NCBI RefSeq assembly: GCF_000515415.1
Contig: NZ_KI911783.1
Location: forward strand, 6,621,831 to 6,685,830
DNA: 64,000 nt
Source of the DNA: Bradyrhizobium sp. WSM1417
GTDB lineage: Bacteria > Pseudomonadota > Alphaproteobacteria > Rhizobiales > Xanthobacteraceae
Direction: 5' to 3'
In this document: in pieces, positions 9,930-18,498 of the stretch
Layout: each line of letters opens with the position of its first letter
How positions within the stretch are numbered: position 1 is the stretch's first letter
Made by a program: the position numbers and the translations under genes
Notes under the pieces: generated by a model
Told to the model about the DNA's origin: nothing
Database searches by the model: none
Seen by the model: the letters and a program-made list of their open reading frames with translations, nothing else

Positions 9930-10085
9930 ATGAAGAAACTGCTGGAAAGAGCGAAGCGATCGCGGCAGGCGCAACGGCTGCGCCAATTGCTCGATCGCGC
10001 CATCGACGGGGTTCGCGATGCGCTAGCGGCATCAGGACCGCGGCTTCAGCCGGTCCCGGTCCGCGCGAAGCGCCGCAAGGGTTGA
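9930..10085 (+). CDS. small basic ORF downstream of lon, unknown
   Basis: A 51-codon frame starts with an ATG 5 bases after the lon stop and ends just before the terminator at 10122. The product is strongly basic and helical (MKKLLERAKRSRQAQRLRQL at the start, RAKRRKG at the end). Lon's last codons contain GCGGAGTG, a plausible ribosome site for coupled translation. I know no family. It may be a genuine third gene of the hsp20-lon operon or a chance frame. Confidence 0.4.
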   Translation: MKKLLERAKRSRQAQRLRQLLDRAIDGVRDALAASGPRLQPVPVRAKRRKG

Positions 10086-10121
10086 GCCCTCCGTCTCAAG
10101 TCCTCGCTACAGCCCCGAACA

Positions 10122-10149
10122 AAAGGCCCCCTCGCTCGAGGGGGCCTTT
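10122..10149. terminator. bidirectional intrinsic terminator between lon and hup
   Basis: AAAGGCCCCCTCG and CGAGGGGGCCTTT form a perfect 13-base inverted repeat separated by 2 bases. It has A/T ends in both directions. It lies between the convergent lon operon and the HU gene and can serve both. Confidence 0.85.
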
Positions 10150-10155
10150 GCGTTG

Positions 10156-10458
10156 TTAGCCCACGGCGTCCTTGGCGGCCTTGACCGGGCGGGCGCGGAC
10201 GATCTTCCGGGCCGGCTTGGCCTTGAACATCATCTCTTCGCCCGTGAACGGGTTGGTGCCCTTGCGCGCCTTGGTCGCGGGCTTCTTGATGACCACGAAC
10301 TTGGCGAAGCCCGGCACCAGGAACAGGCCGTTCTTCTTGAGCTCCTTGTGGCCGACGTCGGTCAGCGTCTCCATGACGCTCTTGACGTCACGCTTGGAAA
10401 GCTCGGTGGTGGTCGCGATCTTTTCGATCAGCTGCGATTTCGACATTTGGGTGGCCAT
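10156..10458 (-). CDS. hup: HU family DNA-binding protein
   Basis: The 100-residue protein begins MATQMSKSQLIEKIATTTEL and has the HU fold: helices 1-2, then PGFAKFVVIKKPATKARKG and NPFTGEEMMFKAKPARK, which form the DNA-binding beta arm and saddle. It carries a longer basic tail (RARPVKAAKDAVG) than E. coli HU. The ATG at 10458 is preceded by AGAGGAGACACG on the coding strand. It is a dimeric nucleoid protein that bends DNA. It ends at the shared terminator with the lon operon. Confidence 0.93.
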   Translation of the reverse strand: MATQMSKSQLIEKIATTTELSKRDVKSVMETLTDVGHKELKKNGLFLVPGFAKFVVIKKPATKARKGTNPFTGEEMMFKAKPARKIVRARPVKAAKDAVG

Positions 10459-10814
10459 CGTGTCTCCTCTGATTCGTTGACGGCTGCATATTAGACCAAC
10501 CGGTGAAGGCCTATAGCCTTCTGCACAGTTTTGTCGGGGTTTTACGGGCTTTTTTGGCCCTCTGTGGCAAAAAACCCTGCTTTTTAGCCACTTCCGGAGC
10601 GGGAGAAGCCTCAGGCAGCGGATTTCACCTTGTTTCAAAGGCCCGCACGCAGCCTTGCTAATGCTGATTCGATGCTTTCGACAAGCGACGACCGGCCTCT
10701 TTGTCGGAGGCCGGTCGCGATTCACCCTGAAAAATAAGGCTAGATTGTCGTGATGCTTCGATCGCGGGTACTTTCTCTCCCTATTTTTACGGGGCGCGAC
10801 GAGCTTCGCTCGCG
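10459..10814. other. 356-base intergenic region upstream of hup
   Basis: No credible gene is present. The part next to hup is A/T-rich in short runs (CTTTTTAGCCAC, GGGCTTTTTTGGCCC) and must hold the hup promoter. A strong hairpin at 10689-10717 probably ends the thiolase transcript. I see no repeat family or RNA gene. Confidence 0.6.
10689..10717 (-). terminator. hairpin downstream of thiolase gene
   Basis: CGACCGGCCTC and GAGGCCGGTCG form an 11-base perfect stem with a 7-base loop. It lies about 100 bases past the thiolase stop, between two genes on the minus strand. There is no clean T-run, so termination is likely but not certain. Confidence 0.45.
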
Positions 10815-12047
10815 CTAGATACGTTCGATGATGACGGCCGGGGCCATGCCGCCGGCCGCGCACATGGTGACGAGACCGCGCTTCAAGTCGCGCCGTTCGA
10901 GCTCGTCGAGCACGGTGCCGATCAGGATCGAGCCGGTGGCGCCGATGGGATGGCCGAGCGCGATCGAGCCGCCGTTGACGTTGACCTTGGCGCGGTCGAG
11001 CTTGAGGTCGCGGATGTATTTTTCCGCAACCACGGCAAAGGCCTCGTTGATCTCGAACAGGTCGATGTCGTCGATGGTCAGCCCCGCCTTCGCCAGCACC
11101 TTGCGCGTCGCGGGCACCGGCGCGTTCAGCATCAAGGTCGGCGAGTCCCCCATGTTGGCCATCGCGACCACGCGGGCGCGCGGCTTCAGGCCGTGCGCCC
11201 TGGCGTAAGCGGGTGACGCCAGCAGAATCGCGGCGGCGCCGTCGACGACGCCGGACGAATTGCCGGCGTGGTGCATGAAGTCGATCTCGAGGTCGGGGTA
11301 CTTCTGCAGGATCAGACCGCGATAGGTCGTACCCTTGTCGTCGAGCGCATGGTCGGCGACCGCGGGGAATGCGGGCTTCAAAGCGCTCAACCCTTCCATC
11401 GTGGTCTGCGGCCGCGGATATTCTTCATGGTCGAGCGCGAGGCTGCCGTCCTCGCGAAGCACCGGTACGAGGCTCTTCTTGAAGTGGCCGTTCGCGATCG
11501 CATGCGCGGCACGCTTCTGGCTTTCGAGGCCGAGCGCGTCGACGTCCCTTCGCGTGATGCCTTCCAGGGTCGCGATCGCGTCGGCGCAGACGCCCTGATG
11601 CGACTGCGGATGCCGCGCACGCAGGCGCAGATTGCCGTTGTCCATCATCATCGGGCCGCCGCCGCGACGTCCTTCCATCGACATCATCTCGCAGCCGCCG
11701 GCGACGACGAGGTCCTCCGTGCCCGACATGATCGAGCTTGCGGCCATGTTGACGCTGGTGATGCCGGAGCCGCAGAAGCGGTCGAGCGTCACGGCACTGG
11801 CGCGCACGTCGTAGCCGGCGTCCAGCGCCGACATGCGGCCGAGATCGCCGCCTTGCGTTGCGACCTGCGCGCTGCAGCCCCAGATGATGTCGTCGACGTC
11901 GGCGGTGTCGATGCCGGTGCGCGTCGCAAGCGCGCGCAGCACGGTTGCTCCCAGCTGCTGCGGATGAATGCCCGAGAGCGCCCCCTTGCCGGCCTTGCCG
12001 ACGCCCCGCGGGGTCCGGCAGGCATCGATGATGAGTGCGTCCGTCAT
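10815..12047 (-). CDS. acetyl-CoA acetyltransferase family thiolase
   Basis: This 410-residue protein has the acyl-accepting cysteine C92 in DRFCGSG. It also has the C-terminal GGSIALGHPIGATG motif with the catalytic histidine and the second cysteine in TMCAAGGMAPA. Thiolases either condense two acetyl-CoA or cleave 3-ketoacyl-CoA. The extended loop (MEGRRGGGPMMMDNG) suggests the degradative or general acetyl-CoA C-acyltransferase subgroup rather than PhaA. The ATG has GAGGATAACGCC upstream on the coding strand. No fatty-acid partner gene lies beside it. Confidence 0.9.
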   Translation of the reverse strand: MTDALIIDACRTPRGVGKAGKGALSGIHPQQLGATVLRALATRTGIDTADVDDIIWGCSAQVATQGGDLGRMSALDAGYDVRASAVTLDRFCGSGITSVNMAASSIMSGTEDLVVAGGCEMMSMEGRRGGGPMMMDNGNLRLRARHPQSHQGVCADAIATLEGITRRDVDALGLESQKRAAHAIANGHFKKSLVPVLREDGSLALDHEEYPRPQTTMEGLSALKPAFPAVADHALDDKGTTYRGLILQKYPDLEIDFMHHAGNSSGVVDGAAAILLASPAYARAHGLKPRARVVAMANMGDSPTLMLNAPVPATRKVLAKAGLTIDDIDLFEINEAFAVVAEKYIRDLKLDRAKVNVNGGSIALGHPIGATGSILIGTVLDELERRDLKRGLVTMCAAGGMAPAVIIERI

Positions 12048-12197
12048 TGGCGTTATCCTCTATTTTGAATTGTTGGAGGCGTTTTGAATCAAGGCGCGAA
12101 GGGAGTCAATGCGCCCTGGCGGAACCGCGTCACCCCACCCTCTCAGCGCAAGCCAAGCTCGTCGGGCCTCCGCAAGAAAGGCCGCGAGGAAGAGCGA

Positions 12198-13661
12198 TCA
12201 CACCCCCGCCGCGTTCTTCGCGATCACGTTGCGATAGAAGCTGGCGCTGAGTTTCGGCGTGCGCACCTGGGTGTCGAAATTGACGTGGTAGAGCCCAAAG
12301 CGCTTGTTGAGCCCGAACACCCATTCGAAGTTGTCCATCAGGCTCCAGAGGAAATAGCCGCGCACCGGCACGCCTTCTGCGGTGGCGCGCTGGAGCTGGG
12401 CGAGGTAGTTGCGCAAATACATGATGCGGTCGGTGTCGTAGATCTTGCCGTCGGGCGTCACGACGTCGTCGCCGGAGGTGCCGTTCTCGCTGATATAGAT
12501 CGCATCCGTCTTCCAGATCTTCGCCGCCAGCTTCGGCACCCAGTAGATCGTCTCGGGGCCGACGCGCAGCCAGTCCGAATTCATGTGCGGGAAGGATTTC
12601 GGGATCGGTAGCGGCATGAAGCCCGCACCCTGGTCGGAGGCCACCACGTAGTTCTGTGGCGCGTAGATGTTGAGGCCGAGGAAATCGACCGGCGAGGAGA
12701 TGATCTTCAGCTCCGCATCGGTATATTTCGGCGCGTCGCGCCCGGCGAACTTCAAGAAGGCGTCGGTGTACTGGCCCGTCATGATGACGTTGAGATAGCC
12801 GGCGTTCATTTCGCGCAGCGCTATCTCGGCGGCACGGACGTTCTCCGGCGTGTCGATCGCGGGGGCGCAGGCATCGATGTTCTCCGCCGGCCCCACCCTG
12901 GTGCCGCGGCGGCCATGGGCGCGCACCGCCTGCACCGCGAGCCCGTGCGCGAGCGCGCTGTTGTGCCTGATCTGGTTGACCTCGGCTTGGGGCAGCGTCA
13001 CGCCGGGCGCGTCGATGCCGATGCCGTAGCCGAAATGAACGAAGCGACCGCTCTCGTTCAGTGTGAACACGTTCTTGACGCGATCGGTCAGATGCTCGGC
13101 GACATAGGCCGCGTAATCGCCGAAGATCTTGCAGGTCTCCGTCGAACGCCAACCGCCAAAGCGGTCCTGGAGCGATTGCGGCAGGTCCCAATGATACAGC
13201 GTCAGCCACGGCTCGATCCCGTTCTTGAGGAGCTCGTCAACCAGGCGGTTGTAGAAGTCGAGCCCCTTCGGGTTCGGCTTGCCGTCGCCGTCCGGAAACA
13301 GCCGCGGCCAGGCCACCGAGAAGCGGTAGGCCTTGCAGCCGAGCTCCTTGATCAACGCAATGTCTTCCTTGTAGCGGTGATAGTGCTCGTTGGCGCGATC
13401 GCCGGTCGTGCCGTCCTCGATCTTGCCGGGGATACGGACGAACTTGTCCCAGATCGAGGCTCCTCGCCCGTCCTCGTTGACTGCGCCCTCGACCTGATAG
13501 GACGATGTCGCGGTGCCCCAGACGAAGCTCGCCGGAAAGCCGTCCCCACTCCGCGGCGGCGATGCGGGCTTGGCGTCCGCCTCGCCGAGAGGATTGGCGA
13601 TTCCGGCTGCGGACAATCCCGCCAGCGTGGCGAACTGGCGACGCGAGACGTTGTCCGACAT
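12198..13661 (-). CDS. GH1 family beta-glucosidase, Tat-exported
   Basis: I place the start at 13661 (GGAGCAGGATCA upstream), giving 487 residues with a Tat-like leader, SRRQFATLAGLSAAG. The glycoside hydrolase family 1 landmarks follow: SFVWGTATSSYQVEGA (near 45-60), YHWDLP (near 156), the acid/base E203 in TLNESG and the nucleophile near E392 in YISENGTSG. WSLMDNFEW is near the C-terminus. The acid/base motif is NES rather than the common NEP. A periplasmic GH1 enzyme is less usual, since most family members are cytosolic. It would hydrolyse beta-glucosides, with the exact sugar unknown. Confidence 0.9.
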   Translation of the reverse strand: MSDNVSRRQFATLAGLSAAGIANPLGEADAKPASPPRSGDGFPASFVWGTATSSYQVEGAVNEDGRGASIWDKFVRIPGKIEDGTTGDRANEHYHRYKEDIALIKELGCKAYRFSVAWPRLFPDGDGKPNPKGLDFYNRLVDELLKNGIEPWLTLYHWDLPQSLQDRFGGWRSTETCKIFGDYAAYVAEHLTDRVKNVFTLNESGRFVHFGYGIGIDAPGVTLPQAEVNQIRHNSALAHGLAVQAVRAHGRRGTRVGPAENIDACAPAIDTPENVRAAEIALREMNAGYLNVIMTGQYTDAFLKFAGRDAPKYTDAELKIISSPVDFLGLNIYAPQNYVVASDQGAGFMPLPIPKSFPHMNSDWLRVGPETIYWVPKLAAKIWKTDAIYISENGTSGDDVVTPDGKIYDTDRIMYLRNYLAQLQRATAEGVPVRGYFLWSLMDNFEWVFGLNKRFGLYHVNFDTQVRTPKLSASFYRNVIAKNAAGV

Positions 13662-14130
13662 TGATCCTGCTCCGGGATGATGCTCTTGCGGCGACACCAT
13701 GGCGAATCGCCGGTCATTTGAGAAGCGGGCGAGCCGAGGGCCGAGGATGCAGGATTGCGGAATGCGACAAAGTTGTCCGAAAGGGGCCACGGCGATCGTC
13801 GGCCGAGCTACCCCAAAGCCGAAATACCAGCCCAATCCGGCGAGGAAGTCGTCAGTTCCCTTCGATACGAGGGCCCGTAGGCTCACAGAATGCCATAAAC
13901 CGCTCGGAAATTACGACCAAAGTTCGAAAATATGGCGTATGGTGCAAGCATCGCCGCTCCGCTCTGGGCGATTGTCTGTCTGCACCGGTCAAGCAAGAGA
14001 ACGACTGACTTAGGACGCGGTTTGACCGATGAGACTGTGGTCACCTCTTCCGCTTGACCAAGCGCCTGTCCTGCCAGGGATACATCGACTGACCCCCGCG
14101 TCAGAGCCACTGTGAATTCGAGGTAGATAT
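13662..14130. other. 469-base region between divergent genes
   Basis: Promoters for the GH1 gene (leftwards) and the 68-residue protein gene (rightwards) must lie here. Several frames cross the region, but none has a ribosome site, a recognisable product or expected codon use. No hairpin with a T-run or repeat was noticed. Confidence 0.5.
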
Positions 14131-14337
14131 ATGTCGTATGCCTACAAGCTGAATGAAGACGTTCGCCACCAGCCCCAAGGCCCACAAGGACGTGCCGCAA
14201 CTGAGCCGCCGATGATTTACACCATCGTCCAGCATATGCCCATCGAGTCCGATGGACGTCTCCGATACCGCATCAAGTGCAAGTCGGAGAAAATCGAGCG
14301 AGTCGTCACGGAAGATCAGCTTTCGTATTCGCAGTGA
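14131..14337 (+). CDS. small conserved hypothetical protein
   Basis: The 68-residue soluble protein has a proline/glutamine-rich first third and a more structured end (MIYTIVQHMPIESDGRLRYR, then KSEKIERVVTEDQLSY). The C-terminal half recalls small hypothetical proteins common in rhizobia that read like a beta hairpin with a basic loop. The ATG is preceded by GAGGTAGATAT, a clear ribosome site. No function can be assigned. Confidence 0.6.
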   Translation: MSYAYKLNEDVRHQPQGPQGRAATEPPMIYTIVQHMPIESDGRLRYRIKCKSEKIERVVTEDQLSYSQ

Positions 14338-14364
14338 ACTGCTTGACGACGGCGGCTTCCGCGA

Positions 14365-14772
14365 TCAGCGTGAGCGCTTCGGCAATTTTGGCAGCTTGTC
14401 GGGATTGAACGGCGGTATCTGCCGGGCTCGTTCGGGTACGGGGGTCTGCTGTTCTGTCAGTATCAGCGTACCCTGGAGGACCATTCCCGGCACCTCCGCT
14501 GCCGTCGCCGTGTAGGTCGCGACCTTGCCCGGGCAGTTTCCCTCGATATCCAGCGTGAGCTCATCGTCGACGCCGAACACCGTTGCGCGTCCGTCGGTGT
14601 GGCGCTTTGTCGACACGGTGGCGGTGAAGCGATCGCCGTCGACCTTGCAAGAGCCGTGATAGGTCATCAGGCTATCGCAGCCCCAGATCTGTCCGTCTGC
14701 GACATGGACGATCCCGGTACCCTGATCGAGCGGCGTCTTGTACCAGGCGGTGTAGGTGCCGTCCTTCAACAT
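14365..14772 (-). CDS. GrlR-like small regulatory-fold protein
   Basis: The 135-residue protein begins MLKDGTYTAWYKTPLDQGTG, with YHGSCKVDGDRFTATVSTKR following. This matches the repeated beta-barrel strands of the GrlR family, which is named after the E. coli type III secretion repressor. In Bradyrhizobium many such proteins occur far from secretion genes, and their role is unknown. The C-terminus adds a Pro/Lys-rich tail (PPFNPDKLPKLPKRSR). It is convergent with the 68-residue gene to the left. Confidence 0.65.
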   Translation of the reverse strand: MLKDGTYTAWYKTPLDQGTGIVHVADGQIWGCDSLMTYHGSCKVDGDRFTATVSTKRHTDGRATVFGVDDELTLDIEGNCPGKVATYTATAAEVPGMVLQGTLILTEQQTPVPERARQIPPFNPDKLPKLPKRSR

Positions 14773-14831
14773 GGGAGCAGTCTCCCGGTATTCCCTCGCG
14801 CATCATCGACACGATCAGCGCTAACAAAGCG

Positions 14832-14999
14832 TTAATCGCGCGGCCTGTGCCAATCCGGGCTATCCCTGCGCAGTTCGGCCTCCAGGTCTTCAATGATGCT
14901 GTGAAGCAGGCAGGCGGCAAGTGGATCGGTCACTTCGCGCTCCAAATGCCGGTAACGCGCGATCTGGAATTCCTGCTCTCTCAACTGGTGCTCTGTCAT
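14832..14999 (-). CDS. short helical hypothetical protein (55 aa)
   Basis: An ATG at 14999 opens a 55-codon frame with a strong ribosome site, GGAGGG, 7-8 bases upstream on the coding strand. The product starts MTEHQLREQEFQIARYRHLE and continues with a helical, acidic segment (IIEDLEAELRRDSPDW). It has no membrane segment. The heptad-like spacing of Leu/Ile suggests a short coiled coil. I do not know its function. Confidence 0.55.
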   Translation of the reverse strand: MTEHQLREQEFQIARYRHLEREVTDPLAACLLHSIIEDLEAELRRDSPDWHRPRD

Positions 15000-15163
15000 C
15001 GGACGGGCCCTCCGACGAACCGACGCAGAGACAGCCGAACAGTTTCGTTACAATTTTAGGATCATTCGCTATGGTTTCCGATCGGTAAAACAACGCAGGC
15101 CAAGCTTTGCCGGCGCGCGGACCATCGGACGTCAAAAGGTCGATACGCTGACACGTACCGCTG

Positions 15164-15397
15164 TCACGGCACCTCGCCGTTGTTGCGACTTCCACCGATG
15201 CTGTGCGGCTTGTTGAGGAAGAACTCCCGGTTGCCGAGAGCCGCCTCCGCGTACTGGTCGATCGCGACCTGAATGGCCTCGATGTGCATGCGGCACCAGC
15301 CCTCGAGGCAGGACAGGCGCCGCGCATGATGGAGCGCCTTCAGAAATTCCGGGGGCTCCTGCATGTCGGAGAAGTAGGTCGGCCTCTCCCCCTTCAT
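15164..15397 (-). CDS. conserved hypothetical protein (77 aa)
   Basis: A 77-residue soluble protein with the pattern LEGWCRMHIEAIQVAIDQYA and ALGNREFFLNKPHSIGG. The start overlaps the stop of the upstream gene as ATGA (15394-15397), so translation is probably coupled and the pair is a two-gene operon. I recognise the type from rhizobial genomes but know no function. Confidence 0.65.
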   Translation of the reverse strand: MKGERPTYFSDMQEPPEFLKALHHARRLSCLEGWCRMHIEAIQVAIDQYAEAALGNREFFLNKPHSIGGSRNNGEVP

Positions 15398-15693
15398 GCC
15401 CGTGCCATCTCTCGCGGCGGAACAAGGCGGCGCTTCTCGACACCGACGCGGGATAGCATCGGCCGACGGCGGGGAACGAAGAGGCTGGCGACGACGATCG
15501 GGTCGGTGTCTCCGAGCGCGGCCCGCTCTTGAACGAGCCCGCTCATCACCATGCGCATCTTCATGACTTCGCCTGCGACGAAGCTGCAGTCCTCGTCCCT
15601 GTTGATCTGCTCATGCATGATCGCCTCGGCTTCACGCATGCTGACGCGTAACGCCCTGATGATCCTGCGGATTTCGTTGATGCGGTTGTCCAT
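15394..15693 (-). CDS. conserved hypothetical protein (99 aa)
   Basis: I place the start at 15693, where AAGGGAGCGAGCC precedes the ATG. The 99-residue product begins with a long amphipathic helix (MDNRINEIRRIIRALRVSMR) and a second one (AEAIMHEQINRDEDCSFVAG), then a basic tail. The frame remains open further upstream, but that extension lacks a ribosome site. It is translationally coupled to the 77-residue protein. Function unknown. Confidence 0.6.
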   Translation of the reverse strand: MDNRINEIRRIIRALRVSMREAEAIMHEQINRDEDCSFVAGEVMKMRMVMSGLVQERAALGDTDPIVVASLFVPRRRPMLSRVGVEKRRLVPPREMARA

Positions 15694-15840
15694 GGCTCGC
15701 TCCCTTGGGTGGACGAGCAGCATAAGAACAAAACATGAACAATGAGTCAATCGGCTTCAGGTAGAACACACCCGTTGCGGCACGCGGCGCGCAAACCGGC
15801 CTCCTCGTCATCCCACATGGGCCGGGACTTGCGAACCGGA

Positions 15841-18345
15841 TCAGAACGTCACCCGCATCCCCGCATAGAATGCACGCGGCCTTGCCGGGCTGAGCGAGCG
15901 CGGGTCGTTGAACTCGGCACCGCCATTGGTGAAGTTGGGCACGGCTTCGCGGTCGAAGAACTGTCCGTAGGTCGCGTAACGCTTGTCGAAGATATTGTCG
16001 ATCTTGCCGTAGAGCTGGACGTTCTTGGTCACCTGGTAGGACGTGTGCAGGTTGAACACGGTGTAGGACGGCAGCTTCGCATATTGGTTTGACTCGTCGC
16101 CGACCAGATATTGGCTGGAGACGAACAGCGCGTTGCCGCCGACCTTCCAGACGTCGGTGACGGCATAGTCGACGCCGACCTTGACGCGATGGCGCGGGAT
16201 CGCGGGGAGCTGGTTGCCGGGCAGCACCTGAATGGTCTCGGTGGCGGTATCCCTGAACGGGCTTTCGGAACCGAGCGCGAAAGCATCGAGATAGCGTGCG
16301 TCGACGAACGCGTAGCTCGCCTGAAACTGAAGCGTGGGCGACTTGATGTTGACCTCGGCTTCGAGCCCCTGACGCCTGGTACGGCCGACGTTGGAGAAAT
16401 AACCGAACCCGGTGCGGCCGACTGCGGGAACGGCGACGATGTCGTCGTAATTGGTGGCGCGGAAGCCGCCGATTTTCCAACCGAGCGTGCCGATGTTGAG
16501 CTCCCTGCTGCCGCGCAGGCCCGCTTCCACGGTCTTGGACACGACTTGCTTCAATGGCGGATCGGAGACGAGAAACGCGGCAATGAGACAGGGACGAGCT
16601 GGATCTGCGCAGCCGAGTTCGAGCGGCGTCGGAACGCGGTTGGCCTCGGAATAGCCGGCATAGGCCGTCAGCTCCGGTGTAATTTTGTAGGTGCCGCCGA
16701 TCACCGGATTGAAGCGGGTGAAGGTGTGATCGCCGTTGAGATCTGTCCCGAGCTGATCCTCCAGCGTGATGCGCGCCACGTTGAAACGGCCGCCGCCGGT
16801 GACGGCAAAGGCGTCGGTGATATTGAACGTGTCCATTGCGTAGAGACCGTTATACTGGTTGACGGTCCGCAGCGAGACGGGGCCAGCAACAGTATTAGGT
16901 ACACCGGTTGGCCCCAGGAAGAGGCCGTCGCCGCTGACGACGTAGTTTTCTCCGATCGTGCCGATTTCGGCGGTGGCGTTGTAGCGCGTGACGCTGGCAT
17001 CATAGGTCGTGCCCATCACGAAGCGGTTGTCGTGGCCGAACAGTTGATCGGTGTTGGTGGCCTGCCCCGACACGCCGAAGCTGGTCGAACGTATCGAGCT
17101 GCGGTCGATCTCGCCGAGGATGGTCCCGGACGCGAAAGGATTGGCAAGCGGCAGGCCGTTCACGCCGTTTGCCGGTGTGGCGCCGTCGCCGAAGCAAAGA
17201 AGGCCGGCTAGCCCCGGATCAGTGCATTCCTGCGCGTCGGTCGGATTGCCGTCGACGAGCTTCTGCTCGTACCTGCGCACATGCGCGGTGCCTTCGAGCG
17301 TCCAGGTCGGCGTCGCATCGACCTTGCCGGTCAGATTGAGATAGCCGACGCGGTTGGAAGTGGTCTGCGGGGTCGTGTAGGTCGCGCCCCAATATTTGTC
17401 GAGCAGCTCGGCGGGAACGGTGGCGTTGGCGCCGAAATCGTTCTTGGCGACGCCCATGTTGGCGTGGAATTCGCTGTCGCCGGCCTTATAGCCGACATCG
17501 CCGTAGAAGCGCCGCACGTCCGATTGGGAGAAATTGCGGAAGCCGCTGTCGTGCAAGCCTTCGAGCGCGGCATAGACGCCGAAGTTCTTGTCGACCGTCT
17601 TGCCCCATTGCGCTGAGCCCTGGATGCGGCCGAACGAGCCGCCCATGAGATCGAGCTCCGCGCCCTGATAGGTGAAACCGTCCTTCATTTGCAAATTGAT
17701 CGCGCCGCCGAGCGCGTTGAGGCCGAAGGCGGGATTGTTGGTGACGAGCGCAACCGACCGGATCGCCGCGGTCGGGATCAGGTCCCAATTGACGGCGTCG
17801 GAGAAGGCTTCGTTGATGCGGACGCCGTTCTGATACACGGCGAGGCCTTGCGGCGTGCCCGTCACGGGTGAGGCCACGAAGCCGCGGAATTCGACGTTCG
17901 GCTGGAACGGATTGCCGGTGACCTCGGTGATGCTGACGCCGGCGATGTTGTCGCGCAGCGCGTCGGTGACGTTGAGCGAGCCCGTCCGCCTGATCTGGCC
18001 GGCATCAACGGCGTTGATCGCCGACGGGACCTTGTCGACGTCAAGACCTCTGCCGGTACCCGGCGCGGTCGGATAGACGTAGAGGCGCGTCCTGGGGCTG
18101 GCGGATGACGGTGCCCCGATGTGCGCGACCGGACGCGATGACGCGGTGCGCCGCGCCGTTGACGGGGGCGGCGCCGTCACCTCGACCGGCGGCAGGTTCT
18201 GGACGTTGGTCTCTTCATCCTGCGCAGCTCCCGCAGGGATCGCGAAGACGGAGACCACCCCGGCCGAAACCGAGGCCATCAACAAACGACGTTTGAACCC
18301 AAGAGGCTTGAACCCAAAACGCTTGAACCGAACACGATCGCCCAT
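15841..18345 (-). CDS. TonB-dependent outer-membrane receptor (possible lanthanide/metallophore receptor)
   Basis: The start at 18345 (GGAAGG upstream) gives 834 residues. There is a signal peptide near residues 20-40, then a TonB-box-like region (NLPPVEVTAPPP). The plug domain includes ALRDNIAGVSITEVTGNP and PAFGLNALGGAINLQMKDGF. A long 22-strand barrel region follows, ending in the C-terminal aromatic signature FYAGMRVTF. The barrel resembles siderophore-type receptors. It lies beside a FlhSR-like sensor kinase, fghA and a Ped/Lut-type ABC operon. In Methylorubrum a TonB receptor (LutH) works with such an ABC system, so lanthanide-chelate uptake is my preferred guess. The ligand is not visible in the sequence. 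Confidence 0.88.
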   Translation of the reverse strand: MGDRVRFKRFGFKPLGFKRRLLMASVSAGVVSVFAIPAGAAQDEETNVQNLPPVEVTAPPPSTARRTASSRPVAHIGAPSSASPRTRLYVYPTAPGTGRGLDVDKVPSAINAVDAGQIRRTGSLNVTDALRDNIAGVSITEVTGNPFQPNVEFRGFVASPVTGTPQGLAVYQNGVRINEAFSDAVNWDLIPTAAIRSVALVTNNPAFGLNALGGAINLQMKDGFTYQGAELDLMGGSFGRIQGSAQWGKTVDKNFGVYAALEGLHDSGFRNFSQSDVRRFYGDVGYKAGDSEFHANMGVAKNDFGANATVPAELLDKYWGATYTTPQTTSNRVGYLNLTGKVDATPTWTLEGTAHVRRYEQKLVDGNPTDAQECTDPGLAGLLCFGDGATPANGVNGLPLANPFASGTILGEIDRSSIRSTSFGVSGQATNTDQLFGHDNRFVMGTTYDASVTRYNATAEIGTIGENYVVSGDGLFLGPTGVPNTVAGPVSLRTVNQYNGLYAMDTFNITDAFAVTGGGRFNVARITLEDQLGTDLNGDHTFTRFNPVIGGTYKITPELTAYAGYSEANRVPTPLELGCADPARPCLIAAFLVSDPPLKQVVSKTVEAGLRGSRELNIGTLGWKIGGFRATNYDDIVAVPAVGRTGFGYFSNVGRTRRQGLEAEVNIKSPTLQFQASYAFVDARYLDAFALGSESPFRDTATETIQVLPGNQLPAIPRHRVKVGVDYAVTDVWKVGGNALFVSSQYLVGDESNQYAKLPSYTVFNLHTSYQVTKNVQLYGKIDNIFDKRYATYGQFFDREAVPNFTNGGAEFNDPRSLSPARPRAFYAGMRVTF

Positions 18346-18498
18346 CCCAGCCTTCCCATCCGTGACCACCGGCTGTTTTGATTTTCGCCGGTTGGTCGAG
18401 ACGAGTGTAATCGGCAGGGATGCCCGCGCCAGCCACAAAAGGTCGGGCCGTATCCGCACCAATTTTCCCGACCAAATCGGGAATTTTTCCCGACACGA

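Noticed and set aside
7438..10032. 864-codon frame antisense to lon and hsp20
   Set aside because: No family pattern, and both opposing genes have clear motifs and starts. Same GC-bias effect.
13883..14200. 105-codon leftward frame in the GH1 upstream region
   Set aside because: Overlaps the start of the better supported 68-residue gene and has no ribosome site or domain.
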